In this document: positions 42,742 through 51,465 of the stretch, piece by piece
How positions within the stretch are numbered: the stretch's first letter is position 1
Layout of the letters: each line of letters opens with the position of its first letter
DNA from: Bacillus cereus
GTDB taxonomy: Bacteria > Bacillota > Bacilli > Bacillales > Bacillaceae_G
DNA: 64,000 nt
Reading direction: 5' to 3'
NCBI RefSeq assembly: GCF_002584535.1
Contig: NZ_NUOT01000008.1
Span: 516,996-580,995 of the forward strand
Notes under the pieces: model-generated
Seen by the model: only the letters and a program-made list of their open reading frames with translations
Told to the model about the DNA's origin: nothing
Databases searched by the model: none
Translations under genes and position numbers: made by a program

Positions 42742-43094
42742 TGACCTAACTCTTCTGTAATATCTTCACGTGGTACATCGCCCCATAGGCGCTCTAAATT
42801 ATAATGATCACGCTCATCTTTATGGAATACATGTGCAACTACATCGCCAAGGTCCACTAAAACCCAACGTGCTTCATCAAAACCTTCCATGCGTTGTACG
42901 TCGATTTGAAACTCATGTGCCTTCGCTTTAATTTCACGTGCAATTGCTTGTACCTGCTTATCTGAATTCCCGTGACAAATAATAAAATAATCTGCAATTG
43001 GTGAAATACCTTGCATGTTTAGTACAACCATATCTTCTGCTCTTTTATCATCAGCTGCTTTTGCTGCTAACACTAATAACTCTTTATCTTTCAT
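42738..43094 (-). CDS. rsfS: Ribosomal silencing factor RsfS
   Basis: RsfS (YqeL) binds ribosomal protein L14 and blocks subunit joining when nutrients are scarce. The 118 residues contain the family signatures DYFIICHGNSDKQVQAIA and DEARWVLVDLGDVVAHVF. It overlaps both yqeK and yqeM by four bases, a tightly coupled set. Confidence 0.95.
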   Translation of the reverse strand: MKDKELLVLAAKAADDKRAEDMVVLNMQGISPIADYFIICHGNSDKQVQAIAREIKAKAHEFQIDVQRMEGFDEARWVLVDLGDVVAHVFHKDERDHYNLERLWGDVPREDITEELGQ

Positions 43095-43660
43095 TCCGTA
43101 ATTTCCTCCTTGATAACTGCGTTGTATGTTTGAAATGTTAACGGATAGATCGTTTGATCTTTTTCCATTAAAAATTGAATTGTGCGCTTTAATGCAAATA
43201 ATAAGGCTTTATTTATATCTTCTCCTGCTAACTTCCGCGCTTCTTCCACACCTGGAAATTTGCGGCCTGGTTCAATATAATCCGCCACATAAATAACTTT
43301 ATCAAGCATTGTCATCTTTTCATGACCACTTGTATGATATGTAATAGCTTGCAGGATTTCTGGATCCGTAATGCCGACTTCTTTTTCTACTAAGTATGCC
43401 CCAACTGGCGCATGCCATAACTCTTTGTTGTAGTGAAGTAAATCTTTTGGCAACTCTTCCTGCTTAATAATATCTTCCATTTCTTGAATCGGTCTACATT
43501 TTGCATAATCATGAAATATAGCAGCCATTTCCGCTTTTTTCTCATCCACACCATATAACTTAGCAAGTTTAATTGCCGTTTCCATCACACCAATTGTATG
43601 TATATAGCGCTTTTCATGCATTTGTTGTTTTACAATCTTAAGTGCTTTCTCACGATTCAT
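43091..43660 (-). CDS. yqeK: HD-family hydrolase YqeK (probable Ap4A hydrolase)
   Basis: The protein of about 189 residues begins [21 protein letters not shown] and has the HD metal site [15 protein letters not shown] and ITYHTSGH. The family has been characterised as symmetrical diadenosine tetraphosphate hydrolase in Firmicutes, and it is often linked or fused to NadD. I use the ATG at 43660, with AGAGGA upstream; 35 upstream in-frame codons overlap nadD and are not coding. It overlaps the nadD end by 11 bases. Confidence 0.93.
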   Translation of the reverse strand: MNREKALKIVKQQMHEKRYIHTIGVMETAIKLAKLYGVDEKKAEMAAIFHDYAKCRPIQEMEDIIKQEELPKDLLHYNKELWHAPVGAYLVEKEVGITDPEILQAITYHTSGHEKMTMLDKVIYVADYIEPGRKFPGVEEARKLAGEDINKALLFALKRTIQFLMEKDQTIYPLTFQTYNAVIKEEITE

Positions 43661-44219
43661 ACAACCCATTCCTCTCGATATATACGTGTACTTGTTCTGG
43701 AAGCAAATATTTACACGTTTTCTTCTCCTTATACCTCTTTCGTAATAAGGAGGAAGAAACCGCAAATTCCGGAATCTCTACTGTAACGATTTCATAAGGT
43801 GTATGTAATGTATATCCCGGTCTTGCAACTCCAACAAAGGTTACAAGCTGCAGTAATTTCTCAATGTTATACCATTTGGGCAAATACTCAACCATATCTC
43901 CGCCAATAATAAAATAAAACTCTACATCCGGATACTTCTTTGTTAATTGTAACATAGTGTCATATGTATAGGATGGGCCCTCTCTTTTTAGCTCTTCTAA
44001 ACAAACCGAGAAATACTCCTCTTTCCCAATTGCTAACTCTAGCATGTTTAATCGATTTTCCACACTTGTAATATTGCGACCCTGTTTATGAGGTGGAATT
44101 TGATTCGGCAAAAACCATACTTCATCAAGAGCGAGTGTATCATACACCTCATTTGCAATTAACAAATGTCCATAATGAGGCGGATCAAACGTACCGCCAA
44201 TGATTCCGATCTTTTTCAA
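43650..44219 (-). CDS. nadD: Nicotinate-nucleotide adenylyltransferase
   Basis: NadD joins nicotinate mononucleotide and ATP to give deamido-NAD. The 189 residues show [15 protein letters not shown] (the HxGH nucleotidyltransferase motif), [10 protein letters not shown] and the C-terminal ISSTxxR-like [10 protein letters not shown]. It is preceded by a 160-base gap with a strong hairpin and followed by coupled yqeK. Confidence 0.96.
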   Translation of the reverse strand: MKKIGIIGGTFDPPHYGHLLIANEVYDTLALDEVWFLPNQIPPHKQGRNITSVENRLNMLELAIGKEEYFSVCLEELKREGPSYTYDTMLQLTKKYPDVEFYFIIGGDMVEYLPKWYNIEKLLQLVTFVGVARPGYTLHTPYEIVTVEIPEFAVSSSLLRKRYKEKKTCKYLLPEQVHVYIERNGLYES

Positions 44220-44244
44220 AGGAAACGCCTCCTTTAGTTCACAA

Positions 44245-44284
44245 GCAGTAATCTTTCCGAAACAACATGAGGAAAGATTACTGC
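44245..44284. repeat. Hairpin between yhbY and nadD
   Basis: GCAGTAATCTTTCC and GGAAAGATTACTGC form a perfect 14-bp stem around a 12-base loop. There is no T-run on either strand, so it is not a standard terminator. It would lie in the nadD leader on the minus strand, about 25 bases before the start codon. Confidence 0.8.
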
Positions 44285-44379
44285 CCGTAAAAGTTCAATT
44301 GGTCTAAACCCTATTAACAAGAACAAATCCCGAACATAGCGGGCATAAACTATGGAAACGACCTACACCATTCTAATTA

Positions 44380-44673
44380 CTATTGTGGAAGTTTGATTTG
44401 TTTATTTTCTCTTGATTCTTTATATAAAACAATTGTGCTTCCAATTACTTGGACGATTTCTGCTCTCGCACCTTTAGATAGTTCTTCTGCAACTTCACGA
44501 CGATCAAATTCACAGTTTTGTAGTACGCTCACTTTAAATAACTCACGAGCTTCTAATGCATCTGCAATTTGTTTTACCATATTTTCATTTACGCCGCCTT
44601 TTCCCACTTGAAAAATCGGTGTTAAATGATGTGCTTTTGCACGTAAAAATCTTTTTTGTTTTCCTGTTAACAT
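44380..44673 (-). CDS. yhbY: Ribosome assembly RNA-binding protein YhbY
   Basis: This 97-residue CRM-domain protein (YqeI in B. subtilis) binds pre-50S particles. It starts MLTGKQKRFLRAKAHHLTPIFQVGKGG, contains the GKGG-type loop of the CRM fold, and ends with a short Lys-rich tail. The ATG at 44673 lies after GGAGG; five upstream codons overlap the aroE end. It is downstream of aroE by four bases. Confidence 0.95.
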   Translation of the reverse strand: MLTGKQKRFLRAKAHHLTPIFQVGKGGVNENMVKQIADALEARELFKVSVLQNCEFDRREVAEELSKGARAEIVQVIGSTIVLYKESRENKQIKLPQ

Positions 44674-44677
44674 ATAG

Positions 44678-45511
44678 TTAGCCTCCAAGCTTTCTCATTA
44701 CTAATTGTTTCATTCTTTCGATATTTGGCATACGTCCTGTCCACATTTCAAATGCAAGTGCCCCTTGATAAACAAACATATCAATTCCATTTTGTACGAT
44801 TGCTCCTTTTGCCTTCGCCTCTTGCAGAAGCTTTGTCTCAAATGGATTATAAATAATATCCGAAACAATCGTTCCTGGTTTCAAGGATTGAATTTGCAGT
44901 GGTGTATTTTGGACATGTGGATGCATACCTATTGTTGTCGTATGAATGATAATATCATAATTGTTTTGTTTTTCTGTTGCTTGCTCCAACGATAGTGCAT
45001 ACGACAGAATTCCCTCTTTACATCCAGCAATTAACTGCTCTGCTTTCTCTATTGTTCGATTAGCAATATCGATTTCTTTTACACCTGCATCTACAAGTGA
45101 AAAATAAATACCACGACATGCCCCACCAGCACCAAGTAATAAAATACGCTTTTGATAAAGTGGCTCTTTACTAATTGATTGTAAAGAACGAACATAACCA
45201 ATTCCGTCTGTATTATAACCAATTAATTTTCCATCTCTATGAACTACCGTATTCACAGCACCAATTTGCATTGCTAACGGATCAATTTCATCTAAGTATT
45301 TCATAATCGAGACTTTGTGTGGAGTCGTTACATTAAATCCCGAAACTCCTAATGCCTTTAATCCTTTCACTGCTTCCCCTAGCGTCTCTTCTTCAACAAG
45401 AAAAGCATGGTAATGGGCATCTATACTTAAATGTTCAAATGCATCGTTATGCATCAGCGGTGATAATGAATGTCCAATTGGATTTCCGATCACACCATAT
45501 AATTGTTTCAT
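44678..45511 (-). CDS. aroE: Shikimate dehydrogenase (NADP+)
   Basis: AroE reduces 3-dehydroshikimate to shikimate in the chorismate pathway. The 277-residue protein has the substrate site [11 protein letters not shown] and NVTTPHK, the Rossmann motif [10 protein letters not shown], and the NADP-type ANRTIEKA. It lies between yqeH and yhbY as in other bacilli, all transcribed together. Confidence 0.96.
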   Translation of the reverse strand: MKQLYGVIGNPIGHSLSPLMHNDAFEHLSIDAHYHAFLVEEETLGEAVKGLKALGVSGFNVTTPHKVSIMKYLDEIDPLAMQIGAVNTVVHRDGKLIGYNTDGIGYVRSLQSISKEPLYQKRILLLGAGGACRGIYFSLVDAGVKEIDIANRTIEKAEQLIAGCKEGILSYALSLEQATEKQNNYDIIIHTTTIGMHPHVQNTPLQIQSLKPGTIVSDIIYNPFETKLLQEAKAKGAIVQNGIDMFVYQGALAFEMWTGRMPNIERMKQLVMRKLGG

Positions 45512-45526
45512 AAATTCCTCTCCATA

Positions 45527-46633
45527 TTAAATTAAAGATTTACGTAATGAAACACTAACTCCTTTTGGTACATGAGCAACAATCTTTGCCCCAGGCTCAT
45601 TTACAGTAACCCATCCTAAGCCAGAGAATACAACATCTGTTTTTGGCTCACGAATATTAAATTCGTATTTCACAAACTCAGGCATATTTTCTAGTTCCTC
45701 TGGGGTTGGTGGATTTAATAATTCCCCTGCATGTTTTTCATACAATTCATCTGCTTTTTCAAGCTTTGTACGATGAATCGTTAAGCGATTTGAGAAATGG
45801 CAAGTGAATGCACGACGACCGCCACTCACGTAATCAAAGCGTGCTAATCCACCAAAGAATAACGTTTGTTCTTCGTTTAATTGGAATACCATCGGCTTAA
45901 TTTCTTTTGTCGGTGTAATCAGCTTTAAGCTTTGTTTTCCAACATAATGTGCCATTTGATGATGATTAATAATACCTGGTGTATCATATAAAGACGATGT
46001 TTCATCTAGCGGAATATCAATCAAATCAAGCGTTGTTCCTGGGAAATGAGACGTTGTAATCACATTCTCAGTTTCTTCACTGAATTCCTTAATCATACGA
46101 TTAATAAATGTAGATTTACCAACGTTCGTACATCCAACAACATATACATCTTTACCATCACGGTACTCTTCAATTGCCTCAGCTAGTTCACGAATACCTT
46201 GTCCCTTTGCTGCACTAATTAAAAAGACATCTTCTGGTTTTAAGCCAAGTTGTTTTGCACTATAGCGCATCCAATGTCTCAGTTTATCGTGTTTCACTGA
46301 TTTTGGAATTAAATCCGCTTTATTTCCAACAAGCAATACTTTGTTGTTCCCTACAAAACGATGTAAACCTGGTAACCAGCTACCATTGAAGTCAAAAATA
46401 TCTACAATTTTAACAACAAGCGCATCTGACTGACCAATTCCATTTAAAATACGCAAAAAGTCATCGTCTGTTAACGACACATCTTGAATTTCATTATAAT
46501 TCTTTAAACGAAAACAACGCTGACAAATCACTTGTTCTTTTTCTAAAGATGAAGCTGGTGCATATCCTACTTCATTTTTATTTTCTGTTTGAATTTCTAC
46601 ACCGCAACCAATACATTTAATTCTTTCAGTCAA
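45527..46633 (-). CDS. yqeH: Ribosome biogenesis GTPase YqeH
   Basis: YqeH is a circularly permuted GTPase needed for 30S assembly. The 368 residues start with a zinc finger (CIGCGVEIQ, CQRCF), then the permuted order G4 NKADLI, G5 SAAKG, G1 GCTNVGKST and G3 DTPG, and a C-terminal RNA-binding domain. The start is a TTG at 46633, eight bases after GGGAGG. It follows yqeG by three bases. Confidence 0.95.
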   Translation of the reverse strand: MTERIKCIGCGVEIQTENKNEVGYAPASSLEKEQVICQRCFRLKNYNEIQDVSLTDDDFLRILNGIGQSDALVVKIVDIFDFNGSWLPGLHRFVGNNKVLLVGNKADLIPKSVKHDKLRHWMRYSAKQLGLKPEDVFLISAAKGQGIRELAEAIEEYRDGKDVYVVGCTNVGKSTFINRMIKEFSEETENVITTSHFPGTTLDLIDIPLDETSSLYDTPGIINHHQMAHYVGKQSLKLITPTKEIKPMVFQLNEEQTLFFGGLARFDYVSGGRRAFTCHFSNRLTIHRTKLEKADELYEKHAGELLNPPTPEELENMPEFVKYEFNIREPKTDVVFSGLGWVTVNEPGAKIVAHVPKGVSVSLRKSLI

Positions 46634-46636
46634 ACT

Positions 46637-47149
46637 TTATTCCTCCCAGTTAATCAAGCCTTTTTTCTTCATATTTCTCATAATTCTTCGTTCAATCTTT
46701 CGATTAAAGCGCGTTACTAATCCATCTGTTTGCGCTACTGGTACAACTAAAATCGTATGAAGACCAACACGATTTCCACCCAGTACATCTGTTAGCAATT
46801 GATCTCCAATTACTACTACCTCATCAGCAGTTAAATTCATTTCTCGTATTGCACGTTTAAAAGCACGAACAAGCGGTTTACGTGCACTATGGATAAAAGG
46901 AATACCAAGTGGATCAGCGAAATCCTTTACACGTTGCTCATTGTTATTCGAAACAACCGTTACTTGAATGCCCTGTTCTTTCATTTTTAAAAACCACTGT
47001 TCAAGCTTAGGCGTTGCATTCGGACGATCCCATTCAATTAAAGTATTATCTAAGTCAGTAATAATACCTTTAATTCCGCGTTTCTTTAAATCTTCTGGTT
47101 GAATATGGTATACGTTTTTTACGTATTCATTTGGTAAAAACAATTTCAA
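46637..47149 (-). CDS. yqeG: HAD-superfamily phosphatase YqeG
   Basis: This 170-residue HAD IIIA phosphatase has motif I IITDLDNTLIEWD, motif II VVSNNNEQRV and motif III VVIGDQLLTDVLGGN. The family is associated with phosphatidylglycerophosphate phosphatase activity in some organisms; the substrate here is not proved. The start is TTG at 47149 with GAGGTG upstream. It heads the yqeG-yqeH-aroE-yhbY-nadD-yqeK-rsfS-yqeM run and is divergent from sda. Confidence 0.92.
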   Translation of the reverse strand: MKLFLPNEYVKNVYHIQPEDLKKRGIKGIITDLDNTLIEWDRPNATPKLEQWFLKMKEQGIQVTVVSNNNEQRVKDFADPLGIPFIHSARKPLVRAFKRAIREMNLTADEVVVIGDQLLTDVLGGNRVGLHTILVVPVAQTDGLVTRFNRKIERRIMRNMKKKGLINWEE

Positions 47150-47212
47150 TTTCTTTCACCTCTTTGAGGAGTTTTCATAAAATTTTTCGACAACATTTTT
47201 CGATATCGAGCT

Positions 47213-47311
47213 TGTGGATAACATTGTACACATTTTCCACATTATTTTTTCAGTCAATTAAGAAATTATTAACATTTCATACACACCTTATCCACGGTGT
47301 TATGTGGATAA
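47213..47311. promoter_or_regulatory. Cluster of four DnaA boxes upstream of sda
   Basis: Two perfect boxes (TGTGGATAA at 47213-47221 and 47303-47311, the complement of TTATCCACA) and two one-mismatch boxes (TTTTCCACA at 47233-47241, TTATCCACG at 47288-47296) lie between yqeG and sda. The B. subtilis sda promoter is likewise DnaA controlled, so this should tie sda expression to replication initiation. Confidence 0.9.
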
Positions 47312-47393
47312 ACAGCCGTTTGTGACTGTCATATTTTTTTGGTACATTAGATGCAACAAAGAACCTATCCTTAATTATCGGAGGTGGCTCACC

Positions 47394-47549
47394 TTGAAAA
47401 TGAAACATATGGAACAGTTATCTACTGAGTTACTCACTGAGTCTTATTATAAAGCAAAAGAACTAAAATTAAATCCTGACTTCATTTTACTTATAAAACA
47501 AGAAATCATTCGGCGATCATTAGAGGACAAGCTTGCCAAATCGTCTTGA
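47394..47549 (+). CDS. sda: Sporulation checkpoint inhibitor Sda
   Basis: Sda is a helical hairpin protein that inhibits KinA autophosphorylation and so blocks sporulation while DNA replication is active or damaged. The 51 residues match Sda: [20 protein letters not shown], then [17 protein letters not shown] take the TTG at 47394, six bases after GGAGGTGG; ATGs at 47400 and 47409 are alternatives and would remove only two or five residues. The upstream DnaA boxes and the place beside yqeG fit B. subtilis. A hairpin terminator follows. Confidence 0.93.
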   Translation: MKMKHMEQLSTELLTESYYKAKELKLNPDFILLIKQEIIRRSLEDKLAKSS

Positions 47550-47578
47550 GTACATATAGATGACTACTTCACCTGTAA

Positions 47579-47607
47579 AAAGAGCCATCTTGAAGATGGC
47601 TCCTTTA
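47579..47607 (+). terminator. sda terminator
   Basis: The stem GAGCCATC / GATGGCTC with a tight loop is followed by CTTTAT. The T-run is modest. Confidence 0.7.
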
Positions 47608-47697
47608 TAAAATGAAACTTCCATCCAGAGGAACTTTTCACCCTGCACATAAGCTCATCTAACTTCTTCGTGCCCTTATAAGTTCGTGATAAAACTT

Positions 47698-48495
47698 TTA
47701 CTGTACGTTACCATTAGATAAGCGAGTTGCAATTTTTTCACCAAGGAGAAGTTCTTGGCCACTCGTTAACGTTGAAACAACTTCAACCATTCCTTTTTCA
47801 AACAGTAACACGACTGTAGAACCAAATGTAAAGTATGCCATCTCTTCACCTTTTTGAACAGTGTTTCTTTCATGAAGAAGCTCAATACTATTTACAAACA
47901 TCGCTCCTACTTTTACAAGTGACATATGCTGACCTGCACTATCAACCTCTGTAACAGAACGATAATTCTTTGACAATGGCTCTTTTCCATACTTCATCCC
48001 TGCTGCGTTGACTGGATATGATTTTCTTCCAAGTACAAATCGCTCTGTCACAGTACCTGTGAGAGGACTATGAATACGATGATAATGACTTGGACTTAAA
48101 TAAATAACCATATATGTACCGCCAGCATAGCGGCTTGCTCTCTCTTCATTACCTAGCATGTCCACAATTGAATAACGCTTGCCTTTAATATCAAATGTTT
48201 TCGTTTCTTCGATAGGTCCATAATCAGCAAATACTCCATCAACAGGACTAACAATACTTGATGGTGCCGCATCAATTTCTCGCTTTCCTTCTTGTAACTT
48301 ACGTGTAAATAATTCATGCAGCGTCTTATATTCCTTTAAATCTTTTTCCATCTCATCTTGATTCAATTGAAACACTTTCGCATAAGAGGAAATAATAATG
48401 GAACTTAAACGAGACTGTGCAAATTTACGTAGTATATAAGAAGTAAAACGTCCATTTGTAAGTTCGATCATAAGTCGATATAATTTACGTCGCAA
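47698..48495 (-). CDS. psd: Phosphatidylserine decarboxylase proenzyme
   Basis: Psd makes phosphatidylethanolamine. The 265-residue proenzyme carries the self-cleavage site FGSTVV near its C-terminus, where the serine becomes the pyruvoyl group, and the family segments VDGVFADYG and [13 protein letters not shown]. The start is a TTG at 48495 with AGGAGG upstream. It is transcribed alone; pssA is not in the window. Confidence 0.95.
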   Translation of the reverse strand: MRRKLYRLMIELTNGRFTSYILRKFAQSRLSSIIISSYAKVFQLNQDEMEKDLKEYKTLHELFTRKLQEGKREIDAAPSSIVSPVDGVFADYGPIEETKTFDIKGKRYSIVDMLGNEERASRYAGGTYMVIYLSPSHYHRIHSPLTGTVTERFVLGRKSYPVNAAGMKYGKEPLSKNYRSVTEVDSAGQHMSLVKVGAMFVNSIELLHERNTVQKGEEMAYFTFGSTVVLLFEKGMVEVVSTLTSGQELLLGEKIATRLSNGNVQ

Positions 48496-48802
48496 ACCGC
48501 GAAACCTCCTAATAATTCTTCATGTAACAATTAAGTTTAGCTTTCCCTTCTTTTCTTTCTATATCATACAGTAGAACTCCTGAAAATAGTTTTTATATTC
48601 AATTATCGTAAACAAAGCTGATGATAAAAAAGAAAAGGTATGTACTATTTCATTCTTAAATTCGTTAGCACCTTTTAATATTACAGATAGAACCCATCAT
48701 TTTCAACAGTGAACGTATATTTCTTCTTAGAGTTTCTTGTTTTATTCCCTTTTCATTAAAAGAAAAACGGCTGCGTTTCAACCGCAGCCGTTTCATGCAT
48801 CT
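48496..48802. other. Intergenic region psd-sigK
   Basis: This 307-base AT-rich gap holds the psd promoter region and, at its right edge, the sigK terminator. I see no small gene or other structure. Confidence 0.5.
48763..48797 (-). terminator. sigK terminator
   Basis: The stem AAACGGCTGCG / CGCAGCCGTTT with a seven-base loop follows sigK and continues into TTTTCTTTT on the minus strand. Confidence 0.9.
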
Positions 48803-49516
48803 TTATGCTTTTCCTTTTTTCTCCTTTTCTGCCCGCACAAATTCATGAAACATTTTCATCAGTGCCCGCTTCTCAATCCGTGACACGTAACTTCTTGAAA
48901 TCCCTAGTGCTTTCGCAATTTCTCGCTGTGTTTTTTCTTTATCCAATCCAAGCCCAAAGCGCTTCACAATGACTTCTTTTTCGCGCTCATCTAAAATATC
49001 GATATACTCTTTAATTTTTTCTAATTCCATACTAAGCTGAATCATATCAATGACATCTTCAGACTCAGATTTCAAAATATCGATAAGTGATATTTCATTT
49101 CCTTCCTTGTCCTGTCCAATCGGGTCATGAAGTGAAACGTCTTTTTTGGTTTTCTTTAGTACACGCAAATGCATTAAAATTTCGTTTTCAATGCAACGAG
49201 CCGCATATGTCGCCAACTTCGTCCCTTTCCCTGCTGAATAACTTTCAATTGCTTTAATAAGCCCAATCGTTCCGATAGAAATTAAATCTTCCGCATCTTC
49301 ACCTGTGTTTTCAAATTTCTTAACAATATGAGCCACAAGCCGTAAATTATGTTCAATTAACAAATTTCTCGCATGAGCATCACCTTGTTCCATCAGCTCT
49401 AAGTACTTTTTTTCATCATCTGATGACAGTGGTTGTGGAAATGCATTGTTTTTAACATAAGAAACAAATATAAACACTTCGCGAATCATGTATCCAATTG
49501 CGGCGAACAGACTCAA
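48803..49516 (-). CDS. sigK: Sporulation sigma factor SigK (pro-sigma-K)
   Basis: Sigma-K drives late mother-cell genes for coat and cortex. The 237-residue protein starts [20 protein letters not shown], the hydrophobic pro-sequence that SpoIVFB removes, then has region 2 ([32 protein letters not shown]) and region 4 ([20 protein letters not shown]). The start is a TTG at 49516 after GGAGGTG; about 39 upstream codons are not coding. The gene is continuous, without the skin element that interrupts it in B. subtilis. Confidence 0.96.
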   Translation of the reverse strand: MSLFAAIGYMIREVFIFVSYVKNNAFPQPLSSDDEKKYLELMEQGDAHARNLLIEHNLRLVAHIVKKFENTGEDAEDLISIGTIGLIKAIESYSAGKGTKLATYAARCIENEILMHLRVLKKTKKDVSLHDPIGQDKEGNEISLIDILKSESEDVIDMIQLSMELEKIKEYIDILDEREKEVIVKRFGLGLDKEKTQREIAKALGISRSYVSRIEKRALMKMFHEFVRAEKEKKGKA

Positions 49517-49607
49517 ACTCTTCACCTCCGCAAAAATAATGGTCTTTACTATATGTATGTGGGCGGGTGGTTGTTTGTGTCTGTACCTACTTAAGAATAG
49601 CGATGCA

Positions 49608-49640
49608 TAAAAAAATTCTTGTGACATAGCCACAAGAACT
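49608..49640 (-). terminator. Terminator upstream of sigK
   Basis: The stem TTCTTGTG / CACAAGAA with a seven-base loop is followed by seven T residues on the minus strand. It ends transcription from the rpmG side before sigK and follows a 19-codon orphan frame. Confidence 0.85.
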
Positions 49641-49721
49641 TTTAAAAACTTATCCTATGTACTCCAAATCACCTCTCCAGTATGTGCATCAGTATAGCGA
49701 ATTCCTCGTCCCATGGAAGAA

Positions 49722-49753
49722 ATAAAAAAACAGCTAGATTTCTCTAGCCGCTT
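49722..49753 (-). terminator. rpmG terminator
   Basis: The stem GCTAGA / TCTAGC with a GAAA loop is followed by GTTTTTTTA on the minus strand, right after rpmG. Confidence 0.85.
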
Positions 49754-49902
49754 TACTTCGTTTCACGATGCAACGTCACTCGCTTTAAACGTGGACAGTA
49801 TTTTTTTAGTTCAATACGTTCCGGATTATTTCGCTTATTTTTCTTCGTAATATAATTACGATCACCGCATTCTGTACAAGCTAATGTAATATTCACGCGC
49901 AT
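49753..49902 (-). CDS. rpmG: 50S ribosomal protein L33, Zur-box-controlled paralogue
   Basis: The 49-residue protein [20 protein letters not shown]... is an L33. Three zinc-ribbon cysteines are present (C9, C12, C36), but the fourth position is Leu (YCPRLK), so zinc binding is probably weakened. The ATG at 49902 follows AAGGAGG. The gene has a textbook promoter, and a near-perfect Zur operator covers the predicted transcription start, so it should be induced when zinc is scarce. In Bacillus, Zur controls zinc-free ribosomal protein copies that replace zinc-containing ones; this gene fits such a role, though its three cysteines are odd. Confidence 0.95.
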   Translation of the reverse strand: MRVNITLACTECGDRNYITKKNKRNNPERIELKKYCPRLKRVTLHRETK

Positions 49903-49934
49903 ATGTAGGCCTCCTTTTCTTAAAAAATCACAAC

Positions 49935-49957
49935 TAAAACGTAATCATTACGATTTA
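49935..49957 (-). promoter_or_regulatory. Zur box in the rpmG promoter
   Basis: The palindrome TAAAACGTAATCATTACGATTTA differs at one base from TAAATCGTAATnATTACGATTTA, the Zur consensus as I know it. It begins two bases downstream of the -10 element, a position suited to repression. Confidence 0.85.
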
Positions 49958-49958
49958 T

Positions 49959-49987
49959 ATAATAAATGCTATTATTCTTTTTGTCAA
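49959..49987 (-). promoter_or_regulatory. Sigma-A promoter of rpmG
   Basis: On the minus strand a perfect TTGACA (49987-49982) and TATTAT (49964-49959) are separated by 17 bases. The Zur box follows directly. Confidence 0.82.
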
Positions 49988-50168
49988 TTTCCCTATTATA
50001 AACTCTATCCAAATGATTTGTTGAAATCATTCTAAAAAGACAAAAAACTGAAACAATTAGTTCATACGAAATTCACATCAATCTATTATTATTAGAGCTG
50101 TACATAATCAATTTACTAACAATCCATTTTATTGATATATGAAATTTAATTAGAAAGGAGATACAGAA

Positions 50169-50240
50169 ATGAAAGCCAAATACCGTTTTATGATCTCATC
50201 ATTTGCTGCATGTGCTTATATGATCTGGTATTTAGTATAA
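50169..50240 (+). CDS. Possible 23-residue membrane microprotein
   Basis: The frame MKAKYRFMISSFAACAYMIW... has 23 codons and is preceded at the ideal distance by AGAAAGGAGAT, a stronger site than most genes nearby. Residues 8-22 are hydrophobic and could span the membrane. It ends 42 bases before the alarmone synthetase gene on the same strand, so the two may share a transcript. I know no family. It could be a translated leader rather than a functional protein. Confidence 0.5.
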   Translation: MKAKYRFMISSFAACAYMIWYLV

Positions 50241-50282
50241 ATAAGCAACCTTATTTGCAAATATGAAAAGGTGTGTATATAA

Positions 50283-50933
50283 ATGAAATATAATCAATCA
50301 ACCGTTAACTATTGGAAGGCATTTGTATTACCTTATACATTCGCTTTAGAAGAGTTGAAAACAAAATTCGAAATTATGAACCGGGAAGCTCAATTTCTAG
50401 AGGACTATAACCCGTTTGAACATATAAAAACAAGATTAAAACAACCTGACAGCATCGTTAAAAAACTCGAGCGCAAAAATTTAGCACCAACTATCGAAAA
50501 CGCGCAAACGCATTTGCAAGACATTATCGGCATCCGGATTACATGTTGCTTTGTGGAAGATATTTATCACTTAAAGCAAGTCATTGAAAATCGTGAAGAT
50601 ATGGAAATTGTAGAAGTAAAGGACTACATCGATAATCCAAAATCCAATGGCTATAAAAGTTTGCATATGATTATTAAATATCCATTAGCGTTAAATTCTG
50701 GTACAAAAGAGGTATTTGCAGAAATTCAATTGCGTACACTCGCAATGGACTTTTGGGCAAGTTTAGAGCATAAACTCTACTATAAATATGAAGGGAATAT
50801 TCCCGATTATTTAAAAGATGAACTTCACGATGCTGCCATGAAAGCAGAAGAACTAGATAATAAAATGGCGACCATTCGCCAAGATATCGATGAGATTGAA
50901 GCATGTTCAAGTCAAATTTTACTCCCATTATAA
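50283..50933 (+). CDS. Small alarmone synthetase (GTP pyrophosphokinase, SasA/RelP-like)
   Basis: This 216-residue single-domain synthetase makes (p)ppGpp-type alarmones from ATP and GTP or GDP. It has no hydrolase or regulatory domains. Motifs are the ATP-binding NPFEHIKTRLK, IIGIRITCCFVEDIY with the catalytic acidic strand, NGYKSLHMII and EIQLRTLAMDFWASLEHKLYYK. By these features it looks closer to YwaC (SasA/RelP) than to YjbM (SasB/RelQ). Without a hydrolase domain, control must be at transcription or by allostery. A hairpin terminator follows. Confidence 0.92.
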   Translation: MKYNQSTVNYWKAFVLPYTFALEELKTKFEIMNREAQFLEDYNPFEHIKTRLKQPDSIVKKLERKNLAPTIENAQTHLQDIIGIRITCCFVEDIYHLKQVIENREDMEIVEVKDYIDNPKSNGYKSLHMIIKYPLALNSGTKEVFAEIQLRTLAMDFWASLEHKLYYKYEGNIPDYLKDELHDAAMKAEELDNKMATIRQDIDEIEACSSQILLPL

Positions 50934-50972
50934 AGAAAGGTTCTCCTCATATGAGAACCTTTCTTTCTTTAT
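50932..50972. terminator. Bidirectional terminator after the alarmone synthetase
   Basis: AAAGAAAGGTTCTC and GAGAACCTTTCTTT form a stem of about 14 pairs with T-rich flanks between two convergent genes. Confidence 0.88.
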
Positions 50973-51448
50973 GTCTTTTCTATCGTCCGAACTTCTTCAA
51001 TTCTCCAATGTTCTTCTTCTTTCCCAAGTGCATACTGTACCTTTTTCTGAAAAGATCTTCCACCATCTATTTCTTTCTCCGCTGTTTCAACAACAACATA
51101 ATCCCTCTTGAAGTTTTTCACCTGCACATCATTCAACTCAATTTTCTTATTTTCTCTTTGAAATGCAGCTGCCTTTTGTGTTCGTAAGTCTTCAGCACCA
51201 ACTATTTTGTCCGAAAACAGAGCCATATGTTGATCGAATTTTTTTTCGTTTGTCGTCTGTACAAACGCCTCTATTACATTATGAATTTCTTTTTCTTCTT
51301 CTGGTGTTACATGTATCTTCGTTTCTTTTTGTACCATTACTCCTTTCTTCTCTCCATCTATTTTCTTCATTTCCTGCTCTGATTGACATCCCATTAACAA
51401 TAGTCCCACTATACTAACAAATCCTATTTTCTTAGTGAAATTTCGCAT
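50969..51448 (-). CDS. Uncharacterised lipoprotein
   Basis: This 159-residue protein has a lipoprotein signal: positively charged MRNFTKK, a hydrophobic core and the lipobox LLMGC with the lipidated Cys at residue 21. The mature part starts with a Lys/Glu-rich linker, followed by a domain of about 100 residues with alternating charged helices and strands (EIHNVIEAFVQTTNEKKFDQHM ... WRIEEVRT), reminiscent of NTF2-like folds. I do not recognise a named family. It is convergent with the alarmone synthetase and lies downstream of the phosphatase gene on the same strand, separated by a terminator. Confidence 0.8.
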   Translation of the reverse strand: MRNFTKKIGFVSIVGLLLMGCQSEQEMKKIDGEKKGVMVQKETKIHVTPEEEKEIHNVIEAFVQTTNEKKFDQHMALFSDKIVGAEDLRTQKAAAFQRENKKIELNDVQVKNFKRDYVVVETAEKEIDGGRSFQKKVQYALGKEEEHWRIEEVRTIEKT

Positions 51449-51465
51449 TCAATATTCCTCCCAAA

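Noticed and set aside
48803-49633. sigK interrupted by a skin-type element
   Set aside because: The SigK frame is continuous from pro-sequence to region 4.2, so no rearrangement is needed.
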